Below are positions 6,497 to 12,641 of a stretch of DNA of 12,641 bases, piece after piece; within the stretch, counting starts at the first letter, position 1; each line of letters begins with the position of its first letter. The position numbers and the translations under genes were made by a program. Origin of the DNA: Fluviibacter sp041311015 (GTDB taxonomy: Bacteria > Pseudomonadota > Gammaproteobacteria > Burkholderiales > Rhodocyclaceae); assembly GCA_041311015.1 (NCBI GenBank), contig JBFYKG010000038.1, positions 1 through 12,641 on the forward strand, written 5' to 3'. The notes beneath the pieces are model-generated. The model did no database searches, had not been told where the DNA came from, and saw nothing but the letters and a program-made list of their open reading frames with translations.

Positions 6497-7591
6497 ATGA
6501 TTGCCTGGCACGAAATCCATGCGGCCCCTTGGGCACAGCTGCAGCGTGCCCGCGAGAGCGACCGTCTGCCACACGCCCTGTTGCTGACGGGCCCAGCTGG
6601 CCTGGGTAAGCTGGCCTTTGCAGAAATGCTGGCCGGCAGTCTGCTCTGCGATACGCCCACGTCAGATGGCCGGGCCTGCGGCCAATGCACGGCGTGTACC
6701 TGGCATGCCTCGGGCAACCATCCGGATTTCCGCCGTATCCGCCCCGAAGCTTATGAAGACGAGATTGTGGGCGAGGACGAAGGCAAAAGCAGCGCCAAGG
6801 CCGATCGCAAAAAAAGTGAACAGATCCGGATTGACCAGATCCGAGGGCTGGAAGATTTTGTGCAGGTGGGCAGCCATCGGGGTCGTCGCGTGATTCTCAT
6901 CGAGCCGGCTGAGGCCATGAATGAGGCAACGGCCAACGCCCTGTTGAAGTCACTGGAAGAGCCACCGGCCGGCGTGCATTTTTTGCTGGTCAGTCATGCG
7001 GCCGAGCGGTTGTTGCCAACCGTTCGTAGCCGGACCCGGGCGATTCCGTTGCGTGTGCTGGATCAGACCTTGGCGATGGCGCAGTTAAAGGCGCTGGGCG
7101 TGCCGGCCCAGGCAGCGTCGCTCTGGTTGAACCGCTGCGCGGGTGCCTTGCGTTTTGCGTTGCGTCTGGCGCAGGCTTCGTCGCGTGATGCGTCGGCCAG
7201 CGACGAGGCGGTGGCCGAAGTGGCTTTGCTCGATGCCTTACTGGCAGCATTGCCGGCTGGTGAGCGGATGGATGCACTGGCGCTGGCCCGCAGCTGTGAA
7301 ACCCTGATCAAGGGCGACCAATCCGGGTTGCGTCTGGCTTTGCTGATCGACTGGCTGCAGCGCTGGATACTGGATCTACAGCTGGCCCGACTGGGTGCGG
7401 CTCCTTCGGTGTTTCCGGAGCTACAGCCGACGCTCGAAACCTTGTCGCAACGGATCAATGACGAGGCCCTGATGGCTTTCCCCGCTACATTGATTGAAGC
7501 GCGCCGTCTGTCCAGCCATCCATTGAATATCCGGCTCTTTCTCGAATCCCTGTTTTCCCGCGTGATCGGTCTTTACACCGCGCGCGCCTGA
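6497..7591 (+). CDS. holB: DNA polymerase III subunit delta prime
   Basis: Part of the clamp loader of the replicative polymerase; delta prime helps open and load the sliding clamp. The 364-residue protein has an AAA+ N-terminal region with TGPAGLGKLAFA (31-42), keeping the P-loop lysine that E. coli delta prime lacks. A four-cysteine zinc module follows (Cys51, Cys61, Cys64, Cys67), then 'NHPDFRRIRPE' and 'IRIDQIRGLEDFV'. Between these two lies a charged insertion (about 86-108) rich in Glu, Asp and Lys. 'NALLKSLEEPP' (147-157) is the usual sensor-region motif. The arginine motif reads SRT (178-180) rather than SRC. The C-terminal collar domain is poorly conserved, as is normal. Sits between tmk (1-nt gap) and the TatD hydrolase (5-nt gap). 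Confidence 0.94.
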   Translation: MIAWHEIHAAPWAQLQRARESDRLPHALLLTGPAGLGKLAFAEMLAGSLLCDTPTSDGRACGQCTACTWHASGNHPDFRRIRPEAYEDEIVGEDEGKSSAKADRKKSEQIRIDQIRGLEDFVQVGSHRGRRVILIEPAEAMNEATANALLKSLEEPPAGVHFLLVSHAAERLLPTVRSRTRAIPLRVLDQTLAMAQLKALGVPAQAASLWLNRCAGALRFALRLAQASSRDASASDEAVAEVALLDALLAALPAGERMDALALARSCETLIKGDQSGLRLALLIDWLQRWILDLQLARLGAAPSVFPELQPTLETLSQRINDEALMAFPATLIEARRLSSHPLNIRLFLESLFSRVIGLYTARA

Positions 7592-7596
7592 AGCTT

Positions 7597-8397
7597 ATGA
7601 CCCGACTGATTGATTCCCACTGCCACCTGGACTTTGAAGGACTCGCTGATCGTCTGCCCGAGGTGCTGGCCGCCATGGACGCAAATGGGATCGCCGGCTG
7701 TATGACCATTGGCGTGACACTGGAAGAGGCCGCGCAAGTGCTGGCGATTGCCCATGCCTACCCGCAGGTGTTTGCCTCGGTGGGCGTGCACCCCGAATAC
7801 GCCGATCACCGGGAGCCCGATGTGGGCACACTCTGTGAACTGGCAAACGACCCCAAGGTGTTGGCGATCGGCGAGACCGGTCTGGATTATCACTGGCACA
7901 AGGATCGGCCCGAGTGGCAGCGAGAGCGCTTCCGTGTTCATATTCGTGCGGCCCGCGAACTCAACAAACCGTTGGTGATTCATACGCGTGAGTCTGCCGA
8001 GGATACCCTGGCTATTCTGAGGGAAGAGGGCGCCGAAGCGGTCGGTGGCATCCTGCACTGTTTTACCGAATCGCTGGACGTCGCCCGGGCCGGGATCGAT
8101 CTGGGTTTTTATATCTCCCTGTCCGGGATCGTCAGTTTTAAAAAGGCCGAGGTGGTACACGACGTTGCGCGTTCGGTACCGCTGGACCGGCTGCTCGTCG
8201 AAACAGATGCACCGTATCTGGCGCCAGTACCGTATCGCGGCAAGCCCAATCAACCGGCGTATGTAAAGCATGTGGCCGAGGCGATTGCCGATCTGCGCCA
8301 GATTTCTCTGGAGGAGGTTGCTGCTGCCACCAGCCGGAATTTTCTGACGCTGTTTCCTGCGGCGGCGGCCGTGCTTGAACCGAGGATCGCGGCATGA
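7597..8397 (+). CDS. ycfH: TatD family metal-dependent hydrolase, YcfH type
   Basis: A TIM-barrel metal hydrolase; family members act as deoxyribonucleases on DNA ends and damaged DNA, though the role of YcfH itself is less certain. All metal-ligand motifs are present in the 266 residues: SHCH (His8, His10), 'IGETGLDYHW' (Glu93), 'LVIHTRES' (His129), 'ILHCFTES' (His154) and 'LLVETDAPYLAP' (Asp204). The length and the place directly behind holB match E. coli ycfH rather than the tat-linked tatD, hence the symbol; general databases may call it simply TatD family. No pilZ gene lies between holB and this gene. The stop overlaps the ankyrin gene by 4 nt (ATGA), which suggests coupled translation. 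Confidence 0.93.
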   Translation: MTRLIDSHCHLDFEGLADRLPEVLAAMDANGIAGCMTIGVTLEEAAQVLAIAHAYPQVFASVGVHPEYADHREPDVGTLCELANDPKVLAIGETGLDYHWHKDRPEWQRERFRVHIRAARELNKPLVIHTRESAEDTLAILREEGAEAVGGILHCFTESLDVARAGIDLGFYISLSGIVSFKKAEVVHDVARSVPLDRLLVETDAPYLAPVPYRGKPNQPAYVKHVAEAIADLRQISLEEVAAATSRNFLTLFPAAAAVLEPRIAA

Positions 8398-9116
8398 AGA
8401 AGATCATCCTTTGCCTGACGGGCGTGCTGCTGTCGTTGAATCTATGGGCCATGCCTGCCGCTGATGGGATGGTGGCAGCCGCCAAGGGCGGCGATGCCGA
8501 TACGGTGAAGGAAGGCCTGGCCGCAGGCTTTGACCCAAACTATAAGGACAAGCAGGGCAACAGCCTGCTGGTGCATGCCGCCGCCAACAGCAATGCCAAC
8601 GTGGTCAGCGTGTTGCTCAAGGGCGGTGCAGACCCCCTGGGGCGGAACAAGGTGGGTGATGATGCGCTGAACTACGGCGCCATCAAGGGCAATCTGTCGA
8701 TCGTGAAACAGATGCTCGATGCCGGCGTACCGGTTAATCGCAAGCAAGGGTGGCAACCCTTGAGCTATGCCGTTTATGGCAAGAACCTCGAAGTCTTTGA
8801 TTACCTGATGGCCAAAGGCGCCGATGTGAATGGCAATAACCCCAGTCAGGCATCAGCCCTGATGATCGCTGCCCAGCAGGGTCAGGAGGAGATGGTCGAC
8901 CGACTTCTGGCGGCGGGTGCTGATCCGACCTGGACCAAGGGCGGCGAAAGTGCTGTGGATTGGGCACTACAGACCGGCAACACCGATATTGCGGACAAGG
9001 TCATGAAGGCGCAGGCCAAGGTGGGATTTGGTCGTTCGCAGGTGCTGGCAGAGCCGGAACCGGAAGACGATGCGGATGATGCAGAGCAAACCGACGCATC
9101 TGCATCCGGCAAGTGA
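8394..9116 (+). CDS. Exported ankyrin-repeat protein
   Basis: A 240-residue protein with a signal peptide (MKKIILCLTGVLLSLNLWA, likely cut after Ala19, no lipobox) and about six ankyrin repeats covering roughly 22-206. The repeat ends are easy to see: 'GLAAGFDPNYKD', 'LLKGGADPLGRN', 'MLDAGVPVNRK', 'LMAKGADVNGNN' and 'LLAAGADPTWT'. The protein finishes with a strongly acidic, low-complexity tail (about 219-240: EPEPEDDADDAEQTD). Ankyrin repeats bind other proteins and have no activity of their own, so this is probably a periplasmic partner or inhibitor. It overlaps the hydrolase upstream (ATGA) and the secreted nuclease downstream (GTGA), so the three are probably made together. The nuclease is the obvious candidate partner, but that is inference from position only. 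Confidence 0.88.
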   Translation: MKKIILCLTGVLLSLNLWAMPAADGMVAAAKGGDADTVKEGLAAGFDPNYKDKQGNSLLVHAAANSNANVVSVLLKGGADPLGRNKVGDDALNYGAIKGNLSIVKQMLDAGVPVNRKQGWQPLSYAVYGKNLEVFDYLMAKGADVNGNNPSQASALMIAAQQGQEEMVDRLLAAGADPTWTKGGESAVDWALQTGNTDIADKVMKAQAKVGFGRSQVLAEPEPEDDADDAEQTDASASGK

Positions 9117-9694
9117 AACGGTTTTCGATCATTCTGGGCTTGCTGCCGGCGCTGGCACTGGCACAGCCATCGCCGACGACCGATGCAGCCGTTGTTCCGG
9201 AGAGTCCCTCTGTGCCAGTGTCGGTACCCATGACGCAGATCCGCGCCTACTTTACGCCCGGCCATACGGTGGAAACGGCAATTACCGATGAAATCGATGC
9301 CGCCCAGAACACCATCCGTGTACAGGCCTATTCGTTTACCAATCCGCTGATTGTGCAGGCCCTGGCCGACGCACGTTTGCGCGGGGTCGATGTGATTGTC
9401 GTTCTGGACAAGAGCAACCGGACCCAGCGGTCATCGGTCGCCGAGCTGGCGCAGCGTGCGGGCATTCCGACACTGATCGACGACCGGCATGCCATAGCCC
9501 ACAACAAGATCATGATTATCGATGATCGCATCGTGATTACGGGAAGCTATAACTTCTCACGTGCGGCCGAGAAAAGTAACGCCGAAAACCTGGTGATTAT
9601 CGAATCGGCGCCGATCGCCCGGAAATACCAGCAAAACTGGCAGAAGCATCACCAGCATTCCAAACCCTTTGTGGCAGGTCAGCGAACCCCATAA
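9113..9694 (+). CDS. Secreted phospholipase D-family nuclease (Nuc type)
   Basis: A 193-residue exported protein with one HKD motif: His130, Lys132 and Asp137 in 'AHNKIMIIDDRIVITGSYNFS', plus GSYN (144-147) and Glu158 in 'AENLVII'. Single-motif members of the phospholipase D superfamily such as plasmid Nuc are endonucleases that act as dimers, so periplasmic DNA or RNA cleavage is more likely than lipase activity. Residues 1-17 are a signal peptide (MKRFSIILGLLPALALA), followed by a Pro/Ser/Val-rich linker to about 40. The start is a GTG overlapping the ankyrin stop (GTGA); this start gives a complete signal peptide, which supports it. Last gene of the operon; a strong terminator begins at its stop codon. 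Confidence 0.9.
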   Translation: MKRFSIILGLLPALALAQPSPTTDAAVVPESPSVPVSVPMTQIRAYFTPGHTVETAITDEIDAAQNTIRVQAYSFTNPLIVQALADARLRGVDVIVVLDKSNRTQRSSVAELAQRAGIPTLIDDRHAIAHNKIMIIDDRIVITGSYNFSRAAEKSNAENLVIIESAPIARKYQQNWQKHHQHSKPFVAGQRTP

Positions 9695-9721
9695 AAAAAC
9701 GCACCCGGAGGTGCGCTTTTT
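9693..9721. terminator. Bidirectional intrinsic terminator
   Basis: A 6-bp GC-rich stem, CGCACC (9700-9705) with GGTGCG (9710-9715) around a CGGA loop, is flanked by seven A on the left (9693-9699) and C plus five T on the right (9716-9721). It can stop the mltG-to-nuclease operon on the plus strand and the aminotransferase gene arriving from the other side. The A run overlaps the nuclease stop codon. Confidence 0.9.
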
Positions 9722-9761
9722 CATACGAGGCTGAGTCGCCCCGTCAAAGATCAAGTCGCTA

Positions 9762-10964
9762 TCAGGCAACCACCGCGGCGATGGCATCCGCCACAGCGTC
9801 GATGTTCTTGCTGTTGAGCGCGGCTAGGCAGATGCGGCCGGTCGAGACAGCATAGATACCATACTTGTCACGCAGCACATCCACCTGGTCAGCGGTGAGG
9901 CCGGTGTACGAGAACATGCCGCGCTGCTGGATCACGAAGCCGAAATCCTGCTTGACGCCTTTGGCTTTGAGTTTGTCAACCAGGGCATGGCGCATGGCAC
10001 GGATACGATCGCGCATTTCGGCCAGTTCCTTCTCCCACATGACGCGGAGTTCCGGGCTGGTCAGCACGGCGGTCACCACGGCAGCACCGTGGGTCGGCGG
10101 GTTGGAGTAGTTGGTGCGGATCACGCGCTTTAGCTGCGACATCACACGGGCTGATTCATCGGCCGATTCGGTGACGATCGACAGGGCACCGACGCGTTCG
10201 CCATAGAGAGAGAACGACTTCGAGAACGACGACGAGACCAGGAACTGCAGGCCGGAGTGGGCAAATTTGTCGAGGACGATGGCGTCCGGCTGGATGCCTT
10301 CGGCAAAGCCCTGATAGGCCATGTCGAGGAACGCGATCAGGCCCTTGGCACGGATGACATTGATGACCTGATCCCATTGCTCATTGCTCAGGTCGGCACC
10401 AGTCGGGTTGTGGCAGCAGGCGTGCAGCAGCACAACCGAATCTTTCGGCATGGCATTCAGATCAGCCAGCATGCCGTCGAAGTTGACGCCACGGGTGCTG
10501 GCGTCATAGTAACGGTAGGTCTTGACCGGGAAATCAGCCGCTTCGAACAGCGCACGGTGGTTTTCCCAGGAAGGATCACTGATATAGACCGTTGCGTTGG
10601 GGACCAGGCGCTTGAGGTAATCGGCGCCGATCTTCAGGGCGCCGGTACCGCCGATGGCCTGTGCGGTGATCACGCGCTTGTCGCGCAGTAACTGGGTGTC
10701 ATGACCGAAGAGCAGGGCTTGTACAGCCTGGTCATAGGCCACCGAGCCTTCGATCGGCTGGTAGCCACGGGCCGGCGGATTCTTCATGCGGGTTTCTTCG
10801 GCGGCTCGTACGGCCTTGAGCAGCGGCAGTTTGCCCTCATCATCGTAATAAACGCCCACGCCAAGGTTGACCTTGGTGGCGCGCGTATCGGCATTGAATG
10901 CTTCGGTCAGGCCGAGAATCGGGTCGCGCGGTGCGAGCGCGACATCAGCAAAAATCGAGGACAT
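9762..10964 (-). CDS. tyrB: Aromatic amino acid aminotransferase (TyrB/AspC family)
   Basis: A 400-residue class I PLP aminotransferase. It transfers the amino group between aromatic amino acids or aspartate and 2-oxoglutarate, the last step of tyrosine and phenylalanine synthesis. The PLP lysine is Lys249 in 'SSSFSKSFSLYGERVGAL' (244-261). Other active-site marks are Trp133 (PSWENH), the HNPTGADL motif (185-192), Asp214 and Tyr217 (LDMAYQGF), and the substrate-carboxylate arginine Arg377 (STGRICLAALN). 'FSLYGERVG' and 'CLAALN' are nearer to E. coli TyrB than to AspC, hence the symbol; substrate preference is not proved. A good ribosome binding site GGAG (10970-10973) sits 5 nt before the ATG. 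Divergent from uvrB, with its own promoter at 11018-11046. Confidence 0.92.
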   Translation of the reverse strand: MSSIFADVALAPRDPILGLTEAFNADTRATKVNLGVGVYYDDEGKLPLLKAVRAAEETRMKNPPARGYQPIEGSVAYDQAVQALLFGHDTQLLRDKRVITAQAIGGTGALKIGADYLKRLVPNATVYISDPSWENHRALFEAADFPVKTYRYYDASTRGVNFDGMLADLNAMPKDSVVLLHACCHNPTGADLSNEQWDQVINVIRAKGLIAFLDMAYQGFAEGIQPDAIVLDKFAHSGLQFLVSSSFSKSFSLYGERVGALSIVTESADESARVMSQLKRVIRTNYSNPPTHGAAVVTAVLTSPELRVMWEKELAEMRDRIRAMRHALVDKLKAKGVKQDFGFVIQQRGMFSYTGLTADQVDVLRDKYGIYAVSTGRICLAALNSKNIDAVADAIAAVVA

Positions 10965-11017
10965 AAAAGCTCCGGAGGGTGCCGGATGGCCGGCATGGAG
11001 AAAATGGAGAATGAGGC

Positions 11018-11046
11018 GTTAAACTGTGCCTTTAGGCACATGACAA
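11018..11046 (-). promoter_or_regulatory. Sigma-70 promoter of the aminotransferase gene
   Basis: On the minus strand TTGTCA (11041-11046, 5/6 to consensus) is followed after exactly 17 bp by TTTAAC (11018-11023, 4/6). Transcription would start near 11010, leaving a leader of about 45 nt that ends in the GGAG ribosome binding site. The spacer is filled almost exactly by a perfect palindrome (11025-11040), which suggests control by a repressor or activator. Confidence 0.55.
11025..11040. promoter_or_regulatory. Perfect 16-bp palindrome, candidate operator
   Basis: TGTGCC, TTTA, GGCACA (plus strand): two exact 6-bp arms around 4 bases. It lies in the spacer of the aminotransferase promoter and ends 21 nt before the uvrB start codon. 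It does not match the TyrR box (TGTAAA-N6-TTTACA) or an SOS box. As RNA it could also form a short hairpin in a uvrB leader, but no T run follows, so it is not a terminator. Confidence 0.5.
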
Positions 11047-11061
11047 CCCGAAAATTTTAAC

Positions 11062-12641
11062 ATGGTAGATCGTTTTACGTCTGCGGCGAATGAAGCGGTG
11101 GTCACCTTTCCGGGTAGCCCGTTCCGCCTGCACCAGCCGTTTCCGCCGGCCGGTGACCAGCCGGCAGCGATTGCCCAGCTGATGGAAGGGCTGGAGGACG
11201 GGTTGTCCTACCAGACGCTGCTGGGTGTGACAGGCTCTGGCAAGACCTACACCATGGCCAATGTGATTGCCCGGAGCGGCCGGCCGGCACTGGTCCTGGC
11301 CCCGAACAAGACGCTGGCGGCCCAGCTCTATGCCGAGTTCCGGGAGTTCTTCCCGGAAAACGCGGTCGAGTATTTCGTCTCGTATTACGATTACTACCAG
11401 CCCGAGGCGTATGTGCCGAGCCGTGATCTCTTCATCGAGAAGGATTCGTCGATCAATGAGCACATCGAGCAGATGCGCCTGTCGGCGACCAAAAGCCTGA
11501 TCGAACGCACGGATTGCATTATTGTGGCGACGGTGTCGTGTATCTATGGCATCGGTGATCGCGACGAATATCACCAGATGATCATGCATGTGCGCGAAGG
11601 CGATAAGGTAGCCCAGCGCGATCTACTCAAGCGGCTGGCCGAGATGCAGTACACCCGTAACGAGATGGACTTCCAGCGTGGCACCTTCCGCGTGCGGGGT
11701 GATGTGATCGATGTGTTTCCGGCCGAGCATGCCGAGCATGCCGTTCGAATCGAGCTCTTTGATGACGAGATCGAGCGCATCCAGCTGTTTGATCCGCTGA
11801 CCGGCCAGATCCGTCAGCGGCTGCCGCGCTTCACGGTGTATCCGTCTAGTCACTACGTGACCCCACGCGCAACGGTGATGCGCGCCATCGAAGGCATCAA
11901 GGACGAGCTGAATGTTCAGAAGGCGGCGTTTCTGGCCGAAGCCAAGCTGGTGGAAGCACAACGCATCGAGCAGCGCACCAAGTTCGATATCGAGATGCTG
12001 AGCGAGATTGGTTTCTGCAAGGGCATCGAAAACTACTCCCGGCATCTCTCCGGTCGCAAGGCCGGTGAACCGCCGCCGACGCTGATCGACTACCTGCCGG
12101 ATAACGCGCTGATCTTTATTGATGAATCGCACGTGGCTATTGGTCAGGTGGGTGGCATGTACCGTGGCGACCGCTCGCGCAAGGAGAACCTGGTCAATTA
12201 CGGTTTCCGCTTGCCCTCGGCGCTGGATAACCGGCCATTGAAGTTTGATGAGTTCGAGCAGCGCATGCGCCAGGCGATTTTTGTGAGCGCGACGCCGGCT
12301 GACTACGAGAAGCAGCATGCCGGACAGGTGGTGGAGCAGGTCGTACGCCCGACCGGGCTGGTCGACCCGGTGGTCGAAGTCCGGCCGGCACTATCCCAGG
12401 TGGATGATCTGCTGGGCGAGATCCGTAAGCGCGTGGCACTCGATGAGCGGGTGCTGGTGACCACGTTGACCAAACGCATGGCAGAAGACCTGACCGATTA
12501 CCTGACGGAAAATGGCATCAAGGTGCGCTATCTGCATTCGGATGTGGATACGGTCGAGCGGGTCGAGATCATTCGCGATCTGCGCCTCGGGGTATTTCAG
12601 GTGCTGGTGGGGATTAACCTGCTACGCGAGGGGCTGGATAT
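11062..12641 (+). CDS. uvrB: UvrABC system protein B (partial, C-terminus beyond the window)
   Basis: Damage-verifying helicase-like subunit of nucleotide excision repair; with UvrA it loads on damaged DNA and then recruits UvrC. The frame is open from ATG 11062 to the right edge (526 codons). About 140-150 residues should be missing, including the C-terminal UvrC-binding domain. Visible motifs are Walker A GVTGSGKT (55-62), the damage-probing hairpin YYDYYQPEAYVP (108-119), Walker B FIDESHV (Asp354, Glu355), 'FVSATPADYE', 'VLVTTLTKRMAEDLT', 'VRYLHSDVDTVER' and 'GINLLREGLD' at the edge. The N-terminus is 16 residues longer than E. coli UvrB up to the P-loop. An in-frame GTG at 11098 is an alternative start. 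No ribosome binding site is seen before the ATG (AT-rich AAAATTTTAAC instead), and an in-frame TGA at 11041-11043 blocks any earlier start. Confidence 0.96.
   Translation, partial: MVDRFTSAANEAVVTFPGSPFRLHQPFPPAGDQPAAIAQLMEGLEDGLSYQTLLGVTGSGKTYTMANVIARSGRPALVLAPNKTLAAQLYAEFREFFPENAVEYFVSYYDYYQPEAYVPSRDLFIEKDSSINEHIEQMRLSATKSLIERTDCIIVATVSCIYGIGDRDEYHQMIMHVREGDKVAQRDLLKRLAEMQYTRNEMDFQRGTFRVRGDVIDVFPAEHAEHAVRIELFDDEIERIQLFDPLTGQIRQRLPRFTVYPSSHYVTPRATVMRAIEGIKDELNVQKAAFLAEAKLVEAQRIEQRTKFDIEMLSEIGFCKGIENYSRHLSGRKAGEPPPTLIDYLPDNALIFIDESHVAIGQVGGMYRGDRSRKENLVNYGFRLPSALDNRPLKFDEFEQRMRQAIFVSATPADYEKQHAGQVVEQVVRPTGLVDPVVEVRPALSQVDDLLGEIRKRVALDERVLVTTLTKRMAEDLTDYLTENGIKVRYLHSDVDTVERVEIIRDLRLGVFQVLVGINLLREGLD

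Noticed and set aside
7503..7512. GCCGTCTGTC, similar to the neisserial DNA uptake sequence GCCGTCTGAA
   Set aside because: Only 8 of 10 bases match, it lies inside holB, and no exact copy was noticed elsewhere in the window.
7573..8271. Open frame of 232 codons on the minus strand
   Set aside because: Antisense to the TatD hydrolase, whose metal ligands are all present. A shadow of GC-rich codon structure.
11024..11039. Possible SOS (LexA) box before uvrB
   Set aside because: The sequence is CTG-N10-CAC, one base off the minimal CTG-N10-CAG, but its interior is GC-rich and lacks the AT-rich core. The palindrome is better described by its own TGTGCC/GGCACA arms.
11032..12318. Two long minus-strand open frames (11032-11589 and 11623-12318)
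   Set aside because: Both are antisense to uvrB, which is continuously open and highly conserved on the plus strand.

Overview
The window reads as ordinary chromosome of a moderately GC-rich betaproteobacterium. The UvrB fragment looks Neisseriales-like (SPFRLHQPFPPAGDQP at its N-terminus, then YYDYYQPEAYVP). Three arrangements also fit a betaproteobacterium: ygfZ divergent from mltG, an mltG-tmk-holB-tatD/ycfH operon, and a TyrB-type aminotransferase divergent from uvrB. These placements come from memory of the families, not from a search. Coding density is very high. I see no insertion sequence, prophage, CRISPR array, tRNA or rRNA, and no clear sign of recent transfer.

Left part (1-2460). 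The 5' part of an unrecognised lipoprotein gene leaves the left edge on the minus strand. Divergent to it is an AmiD-type N-acetylmuramoyl-L-alanine amidase lipoprotein (350-1141). Facing that gene is a two-gene minus-strand unit: a TSUP (TauE/SafE-like) membrane transporter followed 4 nt later by a lipoprotein with two BamE/SmpA-like units.

Middle (2533-4815). A tightly packed plus-strand unit encodes a 125-aa membrane protein shaped like a two-helix potassium-channel pore, the tRNA adenosine deaminase TadA, and an L,D-transpeptidase-fold protein with no signal peptide. The genes overlap by 4 and 11 nt. ygfZ converges on this unit from the right.

Main operon (4874-9721). mltG, tmk, holB, a YcfH-type TatD hydrolase, a periplasmic ankyrin-repeat protein and a secreted phospholipase D-family nuclease follow each other with overlaps or gaps of at most 5 nt, and end at a strong bidirectional hairpin terminator. 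tmk begins at a TTG inside the mltG stop. The order extends the familiar mltG-tmk-holB-ycfH core by two exported proteins, and no pilZ gene lies between holB and ycfH.

Right part (9762-12641). A TyrB-type aminotransferase (minus strand) is divergent from uvrB, which runs off the right edge. The 97-bp gap between them holds a good sigma-70 promoter for the aminotransferase. A perfect 16-bp palindrome fits inside its 17-bp spacer, the most operator-like site in the window.

The window has a cell-wall theme (amidase, L,D-transpeptidase, MltG) alongside housekeeping genes for tRNA editing, DNA replication and DNA repair. I found no convincing new multi-gene system. The best leads are the channel-like protein with a non-standard filter, the ankyrin/nuclease exported pair, and the palindrome-bearing promoter.
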